A stretch of 64,000 nt of DNA from positions 2,087,846-2,151,845 of the forward strand of contig JAIUJO010000071.1 of NCBI GenBank assembly GCA_023846275.1, in the 5' to 3' direction. Each line of letters opens with the position of its first letter. The stretch's first letter is position 1. Positions 38,165 through 54,000 of the stretch are shown here, piece after piece. The notes beneath the pieces are model-generated. The model made no database searches and was not told the DNA's origin. It saw only the letters and a program-made list of their open reading frames with translations. Position numbers and translations under genes: made by a program. This DNA comes from Vanilla planifolia (lineage: Eukaryota > Streptophyta > Magnoliopsida > Asparagales > Orchidaceae).

Positions 38165-41100
38165 AGTTGAAATGAGATAAATTAATGTGATATAACAAAA
38201 TCAAAATTGATGGACAGGTTGCACCAGTGATTATAAGAGTTATATATTACATAACCAAATCAAAGAAAAACTTTGAAGTAATAAGATAAGTTGTATAAAA
38301 ATTTGGAAATTAGAACTTCATGCAACGTAATGTAACCAAATAAAATCAATTTAAAGGTCAAAATTCTAGAGAATAAGAAATATATATTAATATATTCAAA
38401 TCAAAGCAAAAAACATTAAAAAAAATAACATAAATTATACAAAAAAAGTTTCATTCCAAGACAATAAGGAGATCAAGTTTAAAAGTTTTAATCCTCAAAT
38501 AAGTTGCAAATAGAAATGTCTCATAAAGCATGCCAACACCATAAAAAGTAATTTTGTAATATAAAAATAAATATTTATCCCATGAGCTCATTGAGATGAA
38601 TCCAATGTCATTTATTACATCAACATCATACCTTATTTGCATTACTATAAATAAAAAATTAAAATAACTTTAAATAAAAAAATTACTATTTTAATGTTAA
38701 TTAAATTTATATTAAAGGAAAAATGAGATAAATTAAAGTAATATAATACAGCCAAATAAAGTGTTATGAATGCCACCTAATGTGAGATTTAGAGTTGTAT
38801 AGTAATATAACCAAACTAAAGCAAAGCATTTAAATTGAAACATCTTATGGAAAAATTTGATTTTAAGGTACTAAGAATGCAAGGTGTAATAGTATCAATC
38901 GTTAGTACAGGTACAAATAAAAATGTCTAGTAAAGCATGCTAAAATATTAGACAATAAAAAATTCAAATTCGATGGATCTCGTCAACTCGACTCCAACAT
39001 CATTTCTATCATCTCGATCAAACTTCCTTTAGAATTATGATAATTTAAGATATAAATATGCATTAATAATAACAAATTACTATTTAAATTTAAATAAAAT
39101 CTATAATAAAGTCAATGACATAAATTAAAGCAAAGCAACATAACTAAAGAATGTAAAAACCTAAAGAGATGAAAGGAATTAGGAGGGAAGATTCGATAGT
39201 AATTACTAAGAAGATCAAGTGTAACATCTTCAATCGTCAAATAGGGTACACATTGATTATCACTTCAATCATGAAAATCCCTAATAAAAATAAGATATAA
39301 CAAATGAATACTTAATTGGATAGAGCTCATTGATATGATACAATAAATGCTTTTTAATCACGATCGATCCTCATTTACAATTATGGTAAATTCTTACAAG
39401 GAAGAAGCATAAGTAATAAGAAATTATTATTTTAATATTATACAAATATATTTGAATGATAATATGTGATAAAGTTTTTTATATAATATAACAAGATCAA
39501 ATAGATGTAATTGTCGAATAAGAAAAGATTAAAAGTGACATATTGATATAACTAAATCAAATAAAAACATTTTAAGAAATGATATAAATTACCTATGAAA
39601 ATTATATTCAAAGAAATTAAGCAAATACATCGTAAGATACTTGATCACCAAATCAAGTATGAATTATAATACCACCTAAATCATGCAAAAACCTTATATA
39701 GTTAAGTATTAAAAAAATATAAAATGAATAATTAATTTGATAGAGCATATAGTGATGAGTCAAACAGCATTTATCTATCTTGATCTATCTTTGCCTAAAA
39801 TTACTGAGAATAATTGAAGCAAATATGTAAGCACAATAATAATTTTTTTAATATTAAATAAATATATAGTAAAGCTTATATGATATAAATTAAAGTACTA
39901 TAATATAGAAAAAGTGATATGATGTGAAGGTCACATAAAAAATTACAATTACAAAGAAATATAACCAAATCAAACCAAAGAATTTGAAAAATTATGAGAA
40001 ATTGTATGAGAAAGTTGCAAACAAAAATAATAAAAAAGAGTGTAGTATCCTCAATCATCGAATTAGGAATAAATAAAAATTCTCGCAAATTCTGCTAGAA
40101 TATTACAAAAGTAAAATATTTCAAAAAATATAAAAATGAATATCTTGTTTGATTAGTAGGTTAACTCGAGTCTAACAATGTATTTTTTTGTTTCCTTTAA
40201 ACCTTATTTCAAATTACTATGAATTTACCAATCTCAAAAAAAGCATAAATGATAATAAATTAATATTTTATTATAATCTATAACCAAAATGAGCAAATTT
40301 AGGTAACATAAGATAACCAAATCAAAGAAAAAAATTTGAAGAAATGTAGTAAATTTTATGGGAAACTTGCATTCCAAGGTATTAATGAGATGCAATGTAA
40401 AATTCTTGATCCTTAAATTATGTAGAAAATCAAAATCCCACATAATGCATTCCAAAAACTTTGTGAATAAATACATTAAAAATAGAAAAACTAATATTTA
40501 ATTTGATAAGGGGTGTGGTGATATGTTTAACAACATTTTTTTATTATGTAAATCAAGAGCATGATGAGTGAAACGAATGGATTACAAAAATATAAAAGTG
40601 ATGTTAAGGACACATTAGAGAAGAATTATAGTTTCATAGTAACATAACCAAATAAAAACATAAAGTTTGATTCAATGAGGTAAAATGTATTGGAAAATTA
40701 CATTCCAAGGCACTAAGGAGTTCAGGTGTAACATTCTTGATCATATAATCAGATATGAATAAAATGACTCACAAAATATGTTAATATCCTAAAAATTGAG
40801 AAATATAAAAATGAATATTTTTTGGTATAAAGTCTATCCAATTGAGTCCAATGACATTTATTTCATCATTATTTGATCTCCTGTACGTTTATAATGATTT
40901 ACTAAAGTAAATGAGCAGTAAATAACAATAAATTATTATATTAATATTACAATAAGATATATTAAAATTAAAATCATATAATTTCTTATAATTTAATTTT
41001 ACCAAATGAAATTGATGTGAAAGTGACATTTTAGAAGATTTAGATTTTGTCATTAATATATCTAAATCAAAGTGAAAACCTAAAAATGTTAGATAAATTA

Positions 41101-44100
41101 TTCAAAAACGTTCCATTAGAGGATACTAATAAAATTAAGTATAACATTGTTCATCGAAAAATTAGGAATAAATCAAAGTGTCTAATCAAGCAAGCAAAAA
41201 AACTAGAAAGTGAAATATTTTGTAATAATTAATTAATTTTTAATAGGATAGAGATTATCATGCTGAGTCCAATTACATTTGTTTAGCCAGCAATATATCT
41301 CATTCATAATTTTTTAAAAATTTAGATAAACAATAAGTAAGCATAATAAACTTTTTTTTTAATTTTATGCAAATATATAATAAAGCTAAGATGATATAAA
41401 TCAAGCAGTGTAATATACTATTGAAAGTAATATAAAATTCACACAAAAGTAGATTTAGGTTTAAATTAGGAATATAACAAAATAAAAACAAAACACTTAA
41501 AGAAATGCAATAAATTATATCAAAAAGTTTCATTCTAATATATTAATTAAAAAGTATGTAATATCACTAACCGACAAAAATGGTATGAATTGAAATATCT
41601 CATAAATTATACAAAAACACTAAAAATAAAATATTTTAAATTATAAAAATAATGAATTAATTTTATTATTTCATTGAGATGAGTCCAACAATATTTTTTA
41701 ATCAACTTTAGATCTTATTTTTAATTACTATGAATTAGTAATGTAAAGAGAACATCAATAACAAAAAAATTATTTTTTAAAAATAATTAAATATATATTT
41801 AAGATGATATTAAGTTAATTGAAGCAATATAATATAAAAAATAAATTATAAAAATTTTGAAAAAAGGAGATAGATTGTACAGGAAAGTGGCATTCTAATT
41901 TACTAAGGAGATCAAGGGTAACATTCTTGATCATAAAAATATGTAAGAATGAAATACCTTATAAAAAACATTAAAAAAGAATTTAAAAAACCTGAAAGAA
42001 ATATTTAATTGGATAAAGTTCATGGTGTTAACTCGTACGAAGTTTCCTTCGTCTCAATTGTACATCGTTTGGAATTTCTATGAATTATTATTTTGACATA
42101 AGAGAACAAAAGCTAAAAAGAGTTGATTTGATGTAATGTATTATAACCAAATCAAATTGATGTAAAGTTCACACAAGTTGAGATTTAAAGTTGCTAATTA
42201 ATTTAACAAAATAAAAATATAAACAATTTGATAAAATTAAAATAGTTCTATGAAAAAACTCCATTCTAAGATGCTAAATAGATTAAGTGTACCATTTTAT
42301 GTCATAAAATTTGGTACAAAATGAAATGTGCCATAAAGCAAGGAACAATCCTTAAAACCATATCTTAATAAATATAAAAATTTAAGATTTAGTTTAATAA
42401 AGTTTGTTGAGATGAGTCTAGTGATGTTATGTTATTTATTGATCACACATCATTTGGAAATATTCTACATTACAAATGCAAATAAGCATAAATAATAATA
42501 AAGTATTATTTTAATATTCTATAAATAAAAATTAAAGCTAAAATAAGAAAAATTAAAGAAATATAATTGTGGAAATAAAGCATAATAAAGTTTACATGAG
42601 GGAAGATTTAGAGATATATAGTAATATAAACATATTAAGGCAAAAAATTGGAAAAAATGAGTTAAATGTTTTTTGGAAAATTTCATTGAAACATACTGAA
42701 GAGATAGTGTGTAACATTCTTAATTATTAATAGAAATACAAACTAATATATCTCATAAAATATGTCAAAAAATTAGAAAAGGATTTTTTAAATATAAATA
42801 ACGAATTTATTTTTTAGAGCATGTCAAGTTGATTTTATCAACATTTGTTTTATCTTGATTTATCATAATCTAGGTTTTTTATGAATTAGAATTCAAATAA
42901 GCATGAAAAATATTAAAAAAAGAATTTTAATATTAAGTAAAAATATAGTAAAGCTAAGGTAAGATAAATTAAAGCAAGATAATATAACTAAATCAAAAGA
43001 AAAAGTTTAAAAAATAGAGATAAGTTATACCAAAAAGTTACATTCGAAGTTATTGAGGACATCATGACTAACCTCCTTGATTATTAAATTAGGTTCAAAC
43101 CAAAATAATTATAAATCTTGTAAAAATAATAAGAAAATTTAGAAATATATAAATAATTATTTAATTTGATCAAACTTGAGGAGATAACTCCAAACAGCTT
43201 TGTTTCATCTCAATTAGACCTTGTTTGATACTACTCAATAATACAAAAAAGAGCTCATAATATTATATTATCATTTTGATGCTATGCAACAAATATTTTC
43301 TTTAAAATGAGATGAATTGTTGTAATATAACTTAATCAAATCAAATCAATGTAAATTTGATATGAGAAGCAATTTAAAGTTACTTATTAAACATAACTAA
43401 TGAAAAACTTTGAGAAATGGGATAAACTATATGACAAAGTTGCATTCAAAAATACTAGGGAGATAGAGCCTAATTTCAACAATCATAAAATCTTGGCAAA
43501 TCAAAATTTCTTATAAACATGCTGGCCTTCGATTATAAGATATTTGAAAAAATAGTAAAGAATGTTAAACTTGATAGAGTTCATTAGGACTGCTCCAATA
43601 ACATTTCTTTTGTCTTTAGTAGACTTTATTGAAAATTATAAAGATCATGAGAGTAAATAAGCAAGCATAATAACACAATATTTTTTTAATGTTTATGAAA
43701 TATATATTAATATTGAAATGAGATAAATTAATATAGTATAATATAATCAAATTATAGTGGAAAAGTTTAAAAAATAAGGGAAACTATACAAGAAATTTGC
43801 ATTACAATATTCTAAAGAGATAGAGTGTAACATTCTCCAATGTCAAATCATATAAAAATTAAAGCAAGTCATTAAAAATATCAAAACTTAAAAAAAAATT
43901 TTAAAATACTAAAATAAATATTTAGGTTGACAATGCTCATCAAGGTGAGTCTAATGACATTTATTTTCACTCAATTAGACCTCATTCAAAAGTTTTACTA
44001 AATACCAATGTAAAAAATTATAGATAATAAAAAATTATTATTACAATATCAAGTAAATATAAATTTTAAAAAATAAGATAAATTAAAAAATAATAAAATA

Positions 44101-44756
44101 TCTAAATCAATTCAATATAAAAGTCACATGAGTAGAGATATAGTCACATAATAATATAAGTAATTCAAAGCTAAATTATTAAAGAAATTAGATAAATTAT
44201 ACATGAAATTTTTATTTCAAAATACTATGGAGGTGAGTGTAACATCCTTAATCTTCAAATCATGTATGAATTACAAAGACTTGTAAGTCATGCAAAATCT
44301 TAAAAAACTATTTATAAAATAAAGAATAAATATTTAATTGGATTGTGTTTGTTAAGTCAAGCTCTTCAATTTTTCTTTCCTATTGATTAGATCAAGCTAA
44401 GAATTAAAATGAATTATAAAAATAAATATTCCTTAAAAATATAAAATTATTATTTTAATATGAAATAAATAAATATTAAAACTTAGCTATATAATCAAAA
44501 TAATATGATATAAAAAAGTTTTAGCGATGTGAATGTCATATGATAAAATTGGAGTTTCATAGTCATATGCTAAATCAATGCAATAAATTTGAAGAAATAA
44601 GATAAATTTTTATAAGAAAGTTGCATTTTAAGATACAAAGAAGATCAAGTATATACTTACTTGATCATCAAATTAGGTGTTAATTTAAAGGTCTAATATT
44701 GCTGAAATGAGATAAATTGTAGAAATATTATACAAAAAAATCAATACGATGTGAAG

Positions 44757-44874
44757 GTCACACAATTAGAGAATTATAGTTTTGTACTTTTATAAATAAA
44801 TAAAAATGAAAACAAGTCACACAATTAGAGAATTACAATTTTGTAATAAGATAGCAAAATCATAGCAAACAAAT
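44757..44874 (+). repeat. Local 59-bp tandem duplication within the satellite
   Basis: GTCACACAATTAGAGAATTA followed by an A/T-rich TTTTGTA stretch occurs at 44757 and again at 44816. The near identity of these copies, compared with ordinary neighbours, marks a recent local duplication. Confidence 0.7.
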
Positions 44875-47491
44875 TGAAAAATGAGATAAATTATATGAAA
44901 TAGTTGTATTCAAGATATTAAGGAAATTAAATGTAATATCTTTAACTTTAAATTTAGTTACAAGCAAAAATTTCTTGTAAAACATACAAAAAATGCAAGA
45001 AAAAAATAATTTAAAAATATAAAAAAATATATTTAATTATATAGAGTTCACAAAGATAATTTTATTAACATTTGATTTGTCTCAATTTGATCTCATTTAG
45101 AATTATTGTGATTTAACAAATTAAACATGCATAAATAAGATTAAATTTATTTTTCTATTCATAAGTAAATATATATTAATAATAACATGTGATAAATTTA
45201 AACAATGCAATATTAATAAATATATGTGATGTCACAATAGAGGGCAATTATAGGTTTATAGTAATATAATATAATGAATGAAACAAATATGAGTAAAAAT
45301 AAGATAAATTATAGTGGCAATTTGCATTCCAAGATATAAGTATTTTGAGTGTATGACCCTAGACAGACAAATCATGTGTGGATCAAAGTATAACAAAAAC
45401 TTGCCAAAATCTTTGAAAGTAAAACATTAAAAAATAATAAAAATGAGTATTTAATATGAGAATGCTCCCCTTAATGAATGTTATGACCTTTATTTCATCT
45501 AGATCAGATAAATCTACTTCAAAAATACTACAAGCAACAAGTTTAAATTAAAAAAACTAATAATATGTTATTTTTCTTAATTTTGTAAAAATAAAAAAAA
45601 TTCTAGAATGAGATGAATGTAAGCAATATAATTTAAAAAATCCAAATTATTTTAATATTATTAAATAATCAATAAATTTGAAATGAGATAATTTTGTACA
45701 TAAAATATAACTAAATTAAATCAATCTAAATGTCATACAAGAAGAGATTTAGAAGTATTTTTCAATATAATAAAATTAATGCAAAATATTGTAAGGAGAA
45801 ATTTCTTTGGAAAGTTACATTCGAAGATATTATGGAAATAGTGCATAAAGCATGCCAAAATCTTAGAAACAATAATTTAAAACATAAATATCCCTAATCT
45901 TTACTCCAATTTAAGGGAGTCCAATGACATTTGCTTCATCTCAAGTAGATCTCATTTATAATTACTATAAATTGTAATAATAAATAAGCATAAAAAATAA
46001 ATTATTTTTTAATATTAAAATAATATATAATCAAATATGAATAAGGTTAATTGAAGTAATGAAATACAATAAATTAAAAAAACTAATTTTGAAGAATTGA
46101 GATTAATTATGTTAGAAAATTACGCTCCATCGTACTAAATAGATCATTTGTAAAATCCTTGATCATGACAAAATATGAATTAAATATCTTGCAAAACATT
46201 CTAAAGAAAAAAAGAATTAAAAAATAAAAATAATTTATTTTTATACAGCTCTTTGAGACGAGTCCAACGACATTCTTTTAATCTCTATCATACCTCATTC
46301 TAAATTACTATGAATTACTAATATGAAAAAGCATAAATGAAAATAATATATTATTTAAATATTAGGAAAAAATTTATAAAAAATAAGATGAGTTTAATTT
46401 ACGAAGTGTAATAAAACCAAGTATTTTCAAAAACTTTGAAGAAATGAGATAAATATTATGGGAAAGTTGCATTCTACGATACTAAAATGATAGAGTAAAA
46501 CTTTTTTGATCAATAACTCTGGTACTTGTATAAATGTTTGCTAACACATGCCAAAATCTTTAAAAAATATGTTAAAAAATATAAAAATGAATATTTAAAT
46601 TGATATATTTTGTAATGATGAATCTGATGATGTTTGTTTCATTTCAATCATATATTTATTTTTGAATTAATGTGAATTTTCAAATAAAATAAGAATAAAT
46701 ATTAAGAAAATATTACTCTATAAACAATAAAAATTAAATAAATATTAAATGAGATAATATAAGCAAGATAACAAAATTAAATCATGGAAATGCAAGGTTA
46801 CTTAAGAGAAGAATTAAAGTTTACTAGTAATTAAAGCAAATAAAAATAAAAATTTTAAAAAATGTGATATCTTTACTATAAAGTTGCATTATAAGTTACT
46901 AAGGAGATTAAGTGTAACATTGCAAATTATTTAATGATGTGTGAATTAATTATATCTTAAAACATGCAAAAACTATTAGAAATTTTTAAAGTACTAAAAT
47001 TTTAAAATATTAAAATTTAAAAATATTAAATCTTTCATTATGATAGGCCCCTATTTAGAATTTTTGGAAATTTTTAAGGAAAGTAAACTTATTCATATTA
47101 TGCAAAGATATGTTAAATCTTAAAGGAAATAAGTTGATGTAATGTAAATAATGAAATCCAATTAGGTATGAGTTAAACTATCTCATAGAGCATGTCAAAA
47201 CCATAAAATTATATTAAAAAATATAAAAATGGTTATTTTATTGGATAAATCTTTTTGAGAAAACTCTAAAGGTATTTTTTATGTCTCAATCAAACCCTAC
47301 TTGAATTTTCTTTTAATTTCAAAAGTAAACTGGCTTAAATAATAATAAATTATGTTTTAAGTATTAAGTAAATATATATTGTAACTAAAAAAAGATAAAT
47401 TAGAGTAATATAATATAACCAAATGAAACATTCTAAAGGCCACTTAAGAAGAGATTTAAAGTTATATTATAATATAATAATACCATTAAGG

Positions 47492-48082
47492 TGTTGGATT
47501 GATGATTCTACATGGAGCAAAAATTAGAAAAAACTTATGGCTGTAGTTTATGATCAGAAAGCTGTTTATAGAAATATTGAAGGTTATAGATGAGTCTTTT
47601 TTTTCGTGATGAGCTAAATGAGACAAAACTCATATGTCTTGTTCTACATTAGAGATAGAATAGAAACAACCATCAACTAAAATCCAAAAGTAACTAAATA
47701 TTGCAAACAAAGTAGAGGTAGAATGAAGGGAATATGTTATTTAGGCTATCATATTTGTTTTGTTAGATATGCTCTTCAGGTGCTTGAACCTACTTGAACC
47801 ACAATTAGATAAATAAAAGAAAGATGAAGAGCAATGATGCGATTTGCTCATCGTGAAAAAAAGTATATCAGTACGCTTCGTTCTTGACAAACTATTAGAA
47901 TATGACTTTCAGAAACATGTATTAGCTCAGAGATCAGGTCTCTCTCTGAGACACTAGAAAATAGGTACCACTACAACCACCTAAGGTCCAACCACAACTC
48001 AATCCCTGGAAATTAGGAGGTCAAACTCCAAACCATCTACATTGGACCATGTTGATGTAACATATAAAAGACCTGAAACACC
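47492..48082. mobile_element. Unclassified ~0.59-kb insertion in the satellite
   Basis: About 591 bp of sequence with none of the satellite landmarks and a more balanced base composition. It is flanked by AAGG at 47488-47491 and 48083-48086. Taking it out with one AAGG restores a normal monomer reading (ACCATTAAGG joined to GAAAAAGAAAAACA), which argues for a clean insertion. It begins TGTTGG and ends AACACC, and carries a GGTGTT/AACACC inverted hexamer at the ends. It holds a small hairpin (CTCAGAGA 47926-47933 with TCTCTGAG 47943-47950) and a TATA-like ATATAAAAG near its right end. No coding frame is convincing. It could be a decayed solo LTR or a non-autonomous DNA element. The evidence does not decide. 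Confidence 0.5.
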
Positions 48083-48086
48083 AAGG

Positions 48087-51000
48087 GAAAAAGAAAAACA
48101 ATTGATGACATGAGATAAATTGTACATGAAATTTGAATTGCAAGATACTAAGAAAATAATGTGTAACATTCCTTAATGTCAAAATAGGTACTAATCATAG
48201 TTCCTTGTAAAGCTTACCAAAATTATAAAAAAATATTTAAAATAAAAACAAAAAATATTTAATTAGATAGGGCTTGCTAGGATAAGATCAATGACATTTT
48301 TACTGTCTAGACCAAACATTGTTTAAACCACTACAAATTGAAAAACAAAATAAAAAAGTAATAACAATGAAAAAATATTTTTGTTATATAAAGTATATAT
48401 AAATAATAAAGCTTAAATTAGATGAATATAACCAATGAAACGTAACAAAATCAAAGTAAATATTTTTAAAAATTAATAAAAATTACACAAGAAATTTGTA
48501 TTGAAATTTACTAAAGAAATGAAGCATAATATTCTTGACCATCAAATTAGGCATGAATCAAATGACTTGTCAAGATATTAAAGAATCCTAAAAATAAACA
48601 TGTAGAAATGAAATATCTTATAAATTCAAATTTATGTAAATTCCATATAAAGGATATTTTGTGTTACAAAAAAATTTAACTAAATCAAAGAAAAAATAAA
48701 ATATGAATCTAAATATCTTATAAAGAACGCAAAACTATTAGAGAATAAAGCTTTTTAAAATATAAGAATGAATATACATTTGATGAGGTCCATCAAGATA
48801 AGTTTATTTATTAACGAATGCTCCTGTAACTAGCAAGAGTTACAAATGTAAATAAGCTAAAAAAATATTAAAATAGCTTTTAATTTTAAGGAAAAATATA
48901 TTAAAGTTGAAATGAGTTTAATTGGAGAAATATAATATTGTCAAAACAAGTAAAAAATTTGTTTAAATGTGATAAATTGCAATAGAAATATGGATTCCAA
49001 GATACTAAGGAGTTAAGGTGTAATACTCTTGATCATCATATCATGAATGAATTAAAATGCCAAAGAAAAATTTCAAAAATCATAGAAAATTAATTTACAA
49101 ATTTCAAAATGAATATTTAAGTTGATTTAGCTTATCATGGTTAGTCTAGCTATGTATGTTTCATCTTCATCAAACAGTTTTGAATTATAATGAATTACCA
49201 AATAAAAAGGCAAAAAATAATAAATTGTTATTTTATTATTAATCAATTAAATAATAAATCTAGAATGCAATGAATGTAAGCAATGTTAAGCTCACATGAC
49301 CAAAAAATTATAGTTTAATGGTAATATAACAAAAAGGAAGACAAAAACTTTGATAAAATAAAATAAATTTTATTGGAAAATGCTTTTTAAGAAACTAATG
49401 AGATCGAATATAAAATTCTCAATTGCATAATTATATATGAATGGAAAATAAAAATATTAAAAAAATGAAATATTTAAAAATAATAAAAGAGAATTTTTTC
49501 AATTTGTTGGAGCTCATCAAGTCAAGACCATCAGCATCTTTTTATTTTCCATAGAACCTTATTTATTATTTCCACAAATTACAAAAATAAATAACCCTAA
49601 ATAATAAAAAGTTCTTATTTTAGTGTTATGTAAATAAATGCTAAAGTGATATAAGTTACCCAAATAAATTCAATATAAAGGTTACTCGATATGATAATTT
49701 TAGCTTCAAAACAGTAGAAATAAATCAATGTATGTAATTTTTAGAAATGAGAAAACATTTTATGAATTTGCATTCCAAGATATTAATGAGATCAATCATA
49801 GAATAAGAAAGTAATTAAAATATCTCATAAAACGTATTTAAGTCCAAAAAAATAAAAATATATAAAAAAATATTAAAGTTAAAATTTAATTAGATAGAGC
49901 TCATCCTGATGAGAACAACGACATTTTCAATCATCTACAAATGTTCTCATTATAATTACTGTGAATTAGAAAATAAATAAACATAAATGATTACAAATTA
50001 CTATTTTGAATTTTCAAAAATAACATTATAGGTGAAATAAGTTATATTGATACAACATAATTAAACTAATTAAAAGACATGTAAAGTTTACATGATAAGA
50101 TAACGAGAGTTTTGTTGAAATATAGCTATATCTAGGTAAAATGTTTGAAGTTATGTAAATGGTATGAGAAAGTTACATTTTAAGATATTAAGGATTTTGA
50201 TTGGCTAAAAGCCATGAATATAAAATAATTAGAAAATAAATCTTTAATTAAAAAAGCTCATAAAGAAGATTCTTAACATGTTAGTTTGATCTAATTGGAA
50301 TTATGTGAATTAAAAAATAAATAAATATAAATAATAATGAATTTTTATTTTAATTTACCCTTAATATATGATAAAGTTGAAATAGTAAACTTTTAATAAA
50401 TTTAATATTTTGAAATCAAAGTGGTGTAAAATTCACATGAGAAGAGATTTTGAGTTATACAATAATATTGCTAAATCAAATCAAATCATTCAAAAAAATG
50501 GGTTAATGTATAAGAAAATTTAATTCAATGACACTCATGAGTTTGATCCTAACATTCTTAATTATCAATTCAGGTCAAAATTAAAATATGTCAGAAAGCA
50601 TGACAAAACCTTATAAATTAGTGTACTTAAGAAAAATATAAAAATCTATATTAGACTAGAAAGAATTTGTTGAGATTAGTGTAACAACATTTGTTTCACC
50701 TTTATTCCATCAAGTTTGGAATTACTATGAATTTGTATAATAAATGAGAATAAAAAATAATTTACTATTTATTATTATTAAATATATATTAAAACTGAAA
50801 TGAATATTATTAAAATAATATGTTATAACCAAATGAAAGAGATGTGAAGGATAACTAACATGACAACTAGAGTTTCATTATTATATAACTAAATCTAAAA
50901 AAAAATAAGAAATTAGGTAAATTACATGAGAAAGTTGTATTTCAAGATACTTAGTAGGTATAGTATAACATTATAAATCATCAATCAAAAAGGAATCAAA

Positions 51001-54000
51001 ACATTTCCAATATCATGCAAAAATCCTAAAAATAATAAATTCAAGGTATTAAAAAGAATATTTAGTTATAAAAGATCATTGAGATGATTCGAACAATGTT
51101 TGGTTCATCTTGATAAAAGAACATTTAAATTTACTAAAACTTTAAAATGTGGATAAGCATAAAGAGTAATAAATTTTTTATTTTAAGGTAATATAAGTAT
51201 ATACTAAAATTAAAATGAGTTAAATTGAAGTGATGCAATATAACAAAATGATGGCCAATCGTGCAATGCAGTGGTAAAAAGCGATATGACTAATAGTTAC
51301 GTAGTAATATAACTAATTCAAAACAAAAATTTGAAGAAGTTTGATAAATTAAACATTAAATTTTTATTTCAATATATTAAGCTAATTAAACATAAGGTAC
51401 CTTATTGTAAAATCATATACAAGCAAAAATGTCTAAAAAAGCATTCCAAAATTCAAAAGATTAAATTTTAAAAATAAAAAAATAATTTAATTAGATGGAG
51501 GTCTTTAAGTTGAATTTCTCAACATTTATTTCATCTCAATGTACCACATTTGGTATTACTATGAATTACAAATTTAAATATGCATAATAATAATTCATTA
51601 CTATTTTACTATTAATAAAATAAATATTAATGTGAAGATGAGATAAGTTGAAGCAATATAATATGACAAAATCGAAGTGATGTGACTATCAAATGATAAG
51701 AGAATAGAAGTTTCCTAGTGATATAACAAAATCTAAGCAAAACTTAGATAAACTATAATTGAATGTTGCATTCGAAGGTACTAAGGAGTCCAATTGCAAC
51801 ATCCTTGATCAACCAATAAGGTATGAAGTAAAATGTCTCATAAAGCTTGCAAACCCAAAATAATAAAAAATTCAAAATTATATAAAATAATTATTTAAGT
51901 AAAAAGAGCTTGTTGACATGATTTCAATAAAATTTTTTCCATCCCATTAAGACCTCATTTGGAATTACTATGAAAAAATAAAACAAATAATCAAAATGAA
52001 AATTCATTAATATTTTAATAATAAGTAAAAAACTTTTAATGCTAAAATGATATAAATTGAAGTAATCTAATCTAACCATATGAAAGTTACATAAAGGTTA
52101 CACAAATGGAGAATTAGATAATGTGGCAATATAATATATTATAAACAAAACATTTAAAGAATTGAAATAAATTTTATAAGTTTGTCCCATTTAAAGGTAA
52201 TAAGAAGAACGAGGGTGACATTCTTATCCATTGAAATAGGTACTAATAGAAATGATTCATAAACAATGCAAAAATAAAAAAGAATAAATATTTAAAATCT
52301 ATATAAATAATTATTTAATTGGGTAATGCTCATTAAGTCAATTTTAATAATATTTGTTTTGTCTCAATTAAAGATTATTTATAATTACTACAAATTAACG
52401 AAAAAATTACATCAATAATTAAAAAAATATTATGTTAAATCTAACTAAAATATTACTCAACTAAAAAAAGATAAAAGCATCGAATGTATTATAATCAAGT
52501 CAAGCTAGTGCATGGGTCATAATAGATATTATTTAAGGATTTACACTGATATACATAATCAAACCAAACATTTTGAAGAAAATTAGATCAATTGAATGGC
52601 ATTCTTGATTATCAAATTATATTTGAATCAAAATTACTCATAAAGATCACAAAAATCTTTTAAATTAAGCACTAGAAAGTATAAAAATGTGTATTGAATT
52701 GGGTAGTACTCATGGAGATGAGACCATCGACATTCGTTTTATCATAGTCAAACATAGTTTGGAATTACTATGAAATAGCAAAGGTATTATGCATAAATAA
52801 TAAGAAATTATAATGTGAAGGTCACATGATAGGAGACTTAGAAGAAATAGGATAAATTGTATCAGAAAGTTCCCTTCCTACTTACTAAAGAAATGAAGTG
52901 TAATATCCTTGATTATAAAATCTGTTGCAAATAACAATTTCTCATAAAACTTACAAAGCTCATAAAAAATGAAATATTTAAAAAATATATCAAAATGAAT
53001 ATTTAATTGTATAAAGCACATAGAAATGATTCTACTATCTTTGTTTCATCTCAAATAAAGATTATTTAGAATTATAATGATTTACCAATTTAAATGGGCA
53101 TGACTAATAATAAAATATTATTTTAATATTAAGTAAATATATGTAAAATTTGAAATAATATAAATGAAAACAATGTAATATAACCAATATATGGCATGCA
53201 AAGATCACATGATAACATAAATAGAGTTTCTTAGAAATATAACACAATAAAGGAAAAACAATTAATGAAATCGGGTAAATTTAATTACAAATTTGCATTC
53301 CTAGATAATAAGGAGATCAATGCCAACATTCTCATTAGTTAAATCATGTATAAATAAAAATTTTTCATAGAAAATACCAAGATCATGGAATAATACTTAA
53401 AAATATAAGGATTAATATTTAATTACATAGAGCTAATTAATACAAGTCAAACGATGTTTATTTTGCCTCAGTTAGAGCAAGCTTCGAGTTACTTTGAACT
53501 AAATAAAAATAAGAACAAATAATAACAAATTTTTATTTCAATAAAGTAAATATAAATTAACATTAAAATAAGAAAAATTTAACCAATGCAATATTATTAA
53601 TGCAAAGAGAAGTAAAGGTCACACATGAAAAAATTTAGAGCAAACAATTTAAAGAAATAAGAAAAATCACTTGTGAAAGTTTTATTCAAAGATTAAAAGG
53701 ACATCAATGGTATTATTCTTTATCATCAAATTTGGTATGAATAAAATTTCTAATAGAATTTATCAAAACCTTAGAAAAAATATTTGCACAAATATAAATA
53801 TATGTTTAACTATGAAGAACTTATTAAATATTAGGAAGTGAAGTTTAATTAGTCTCAATCAAACAACATTTGTAATTCAAAAAATTATAAAAATAAAAAT
53901 AAATTAATAATGATACATTATTATTTAAATATTAGAAGATATATAGTAAAATTAAAATAAAATTAAATGAAGTAATGTAAAATGACCAAATAACAACAAT

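Larger units (their letters stand above)
35361..47487 (+). repeat. Diverged ~0.41-kb tandem satellite, forward array 3
   Basis: Same satellite and orientation as before the retrotransposon. First-box landmarks at about 38448, 38855, 39187, 39600, 40015, 40366, 40697, 41110 and 41527 give spacings of 407, 332, 413, 415, 351, 331, 413 and 417 bp. The period is kept, with several shortened units. Small open frames such as 38451-38642, 39876-40088, 40234-40476 and 41300-41533 are minus-strand readings of the monomer. There is no gene. Confidence 0.85.
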
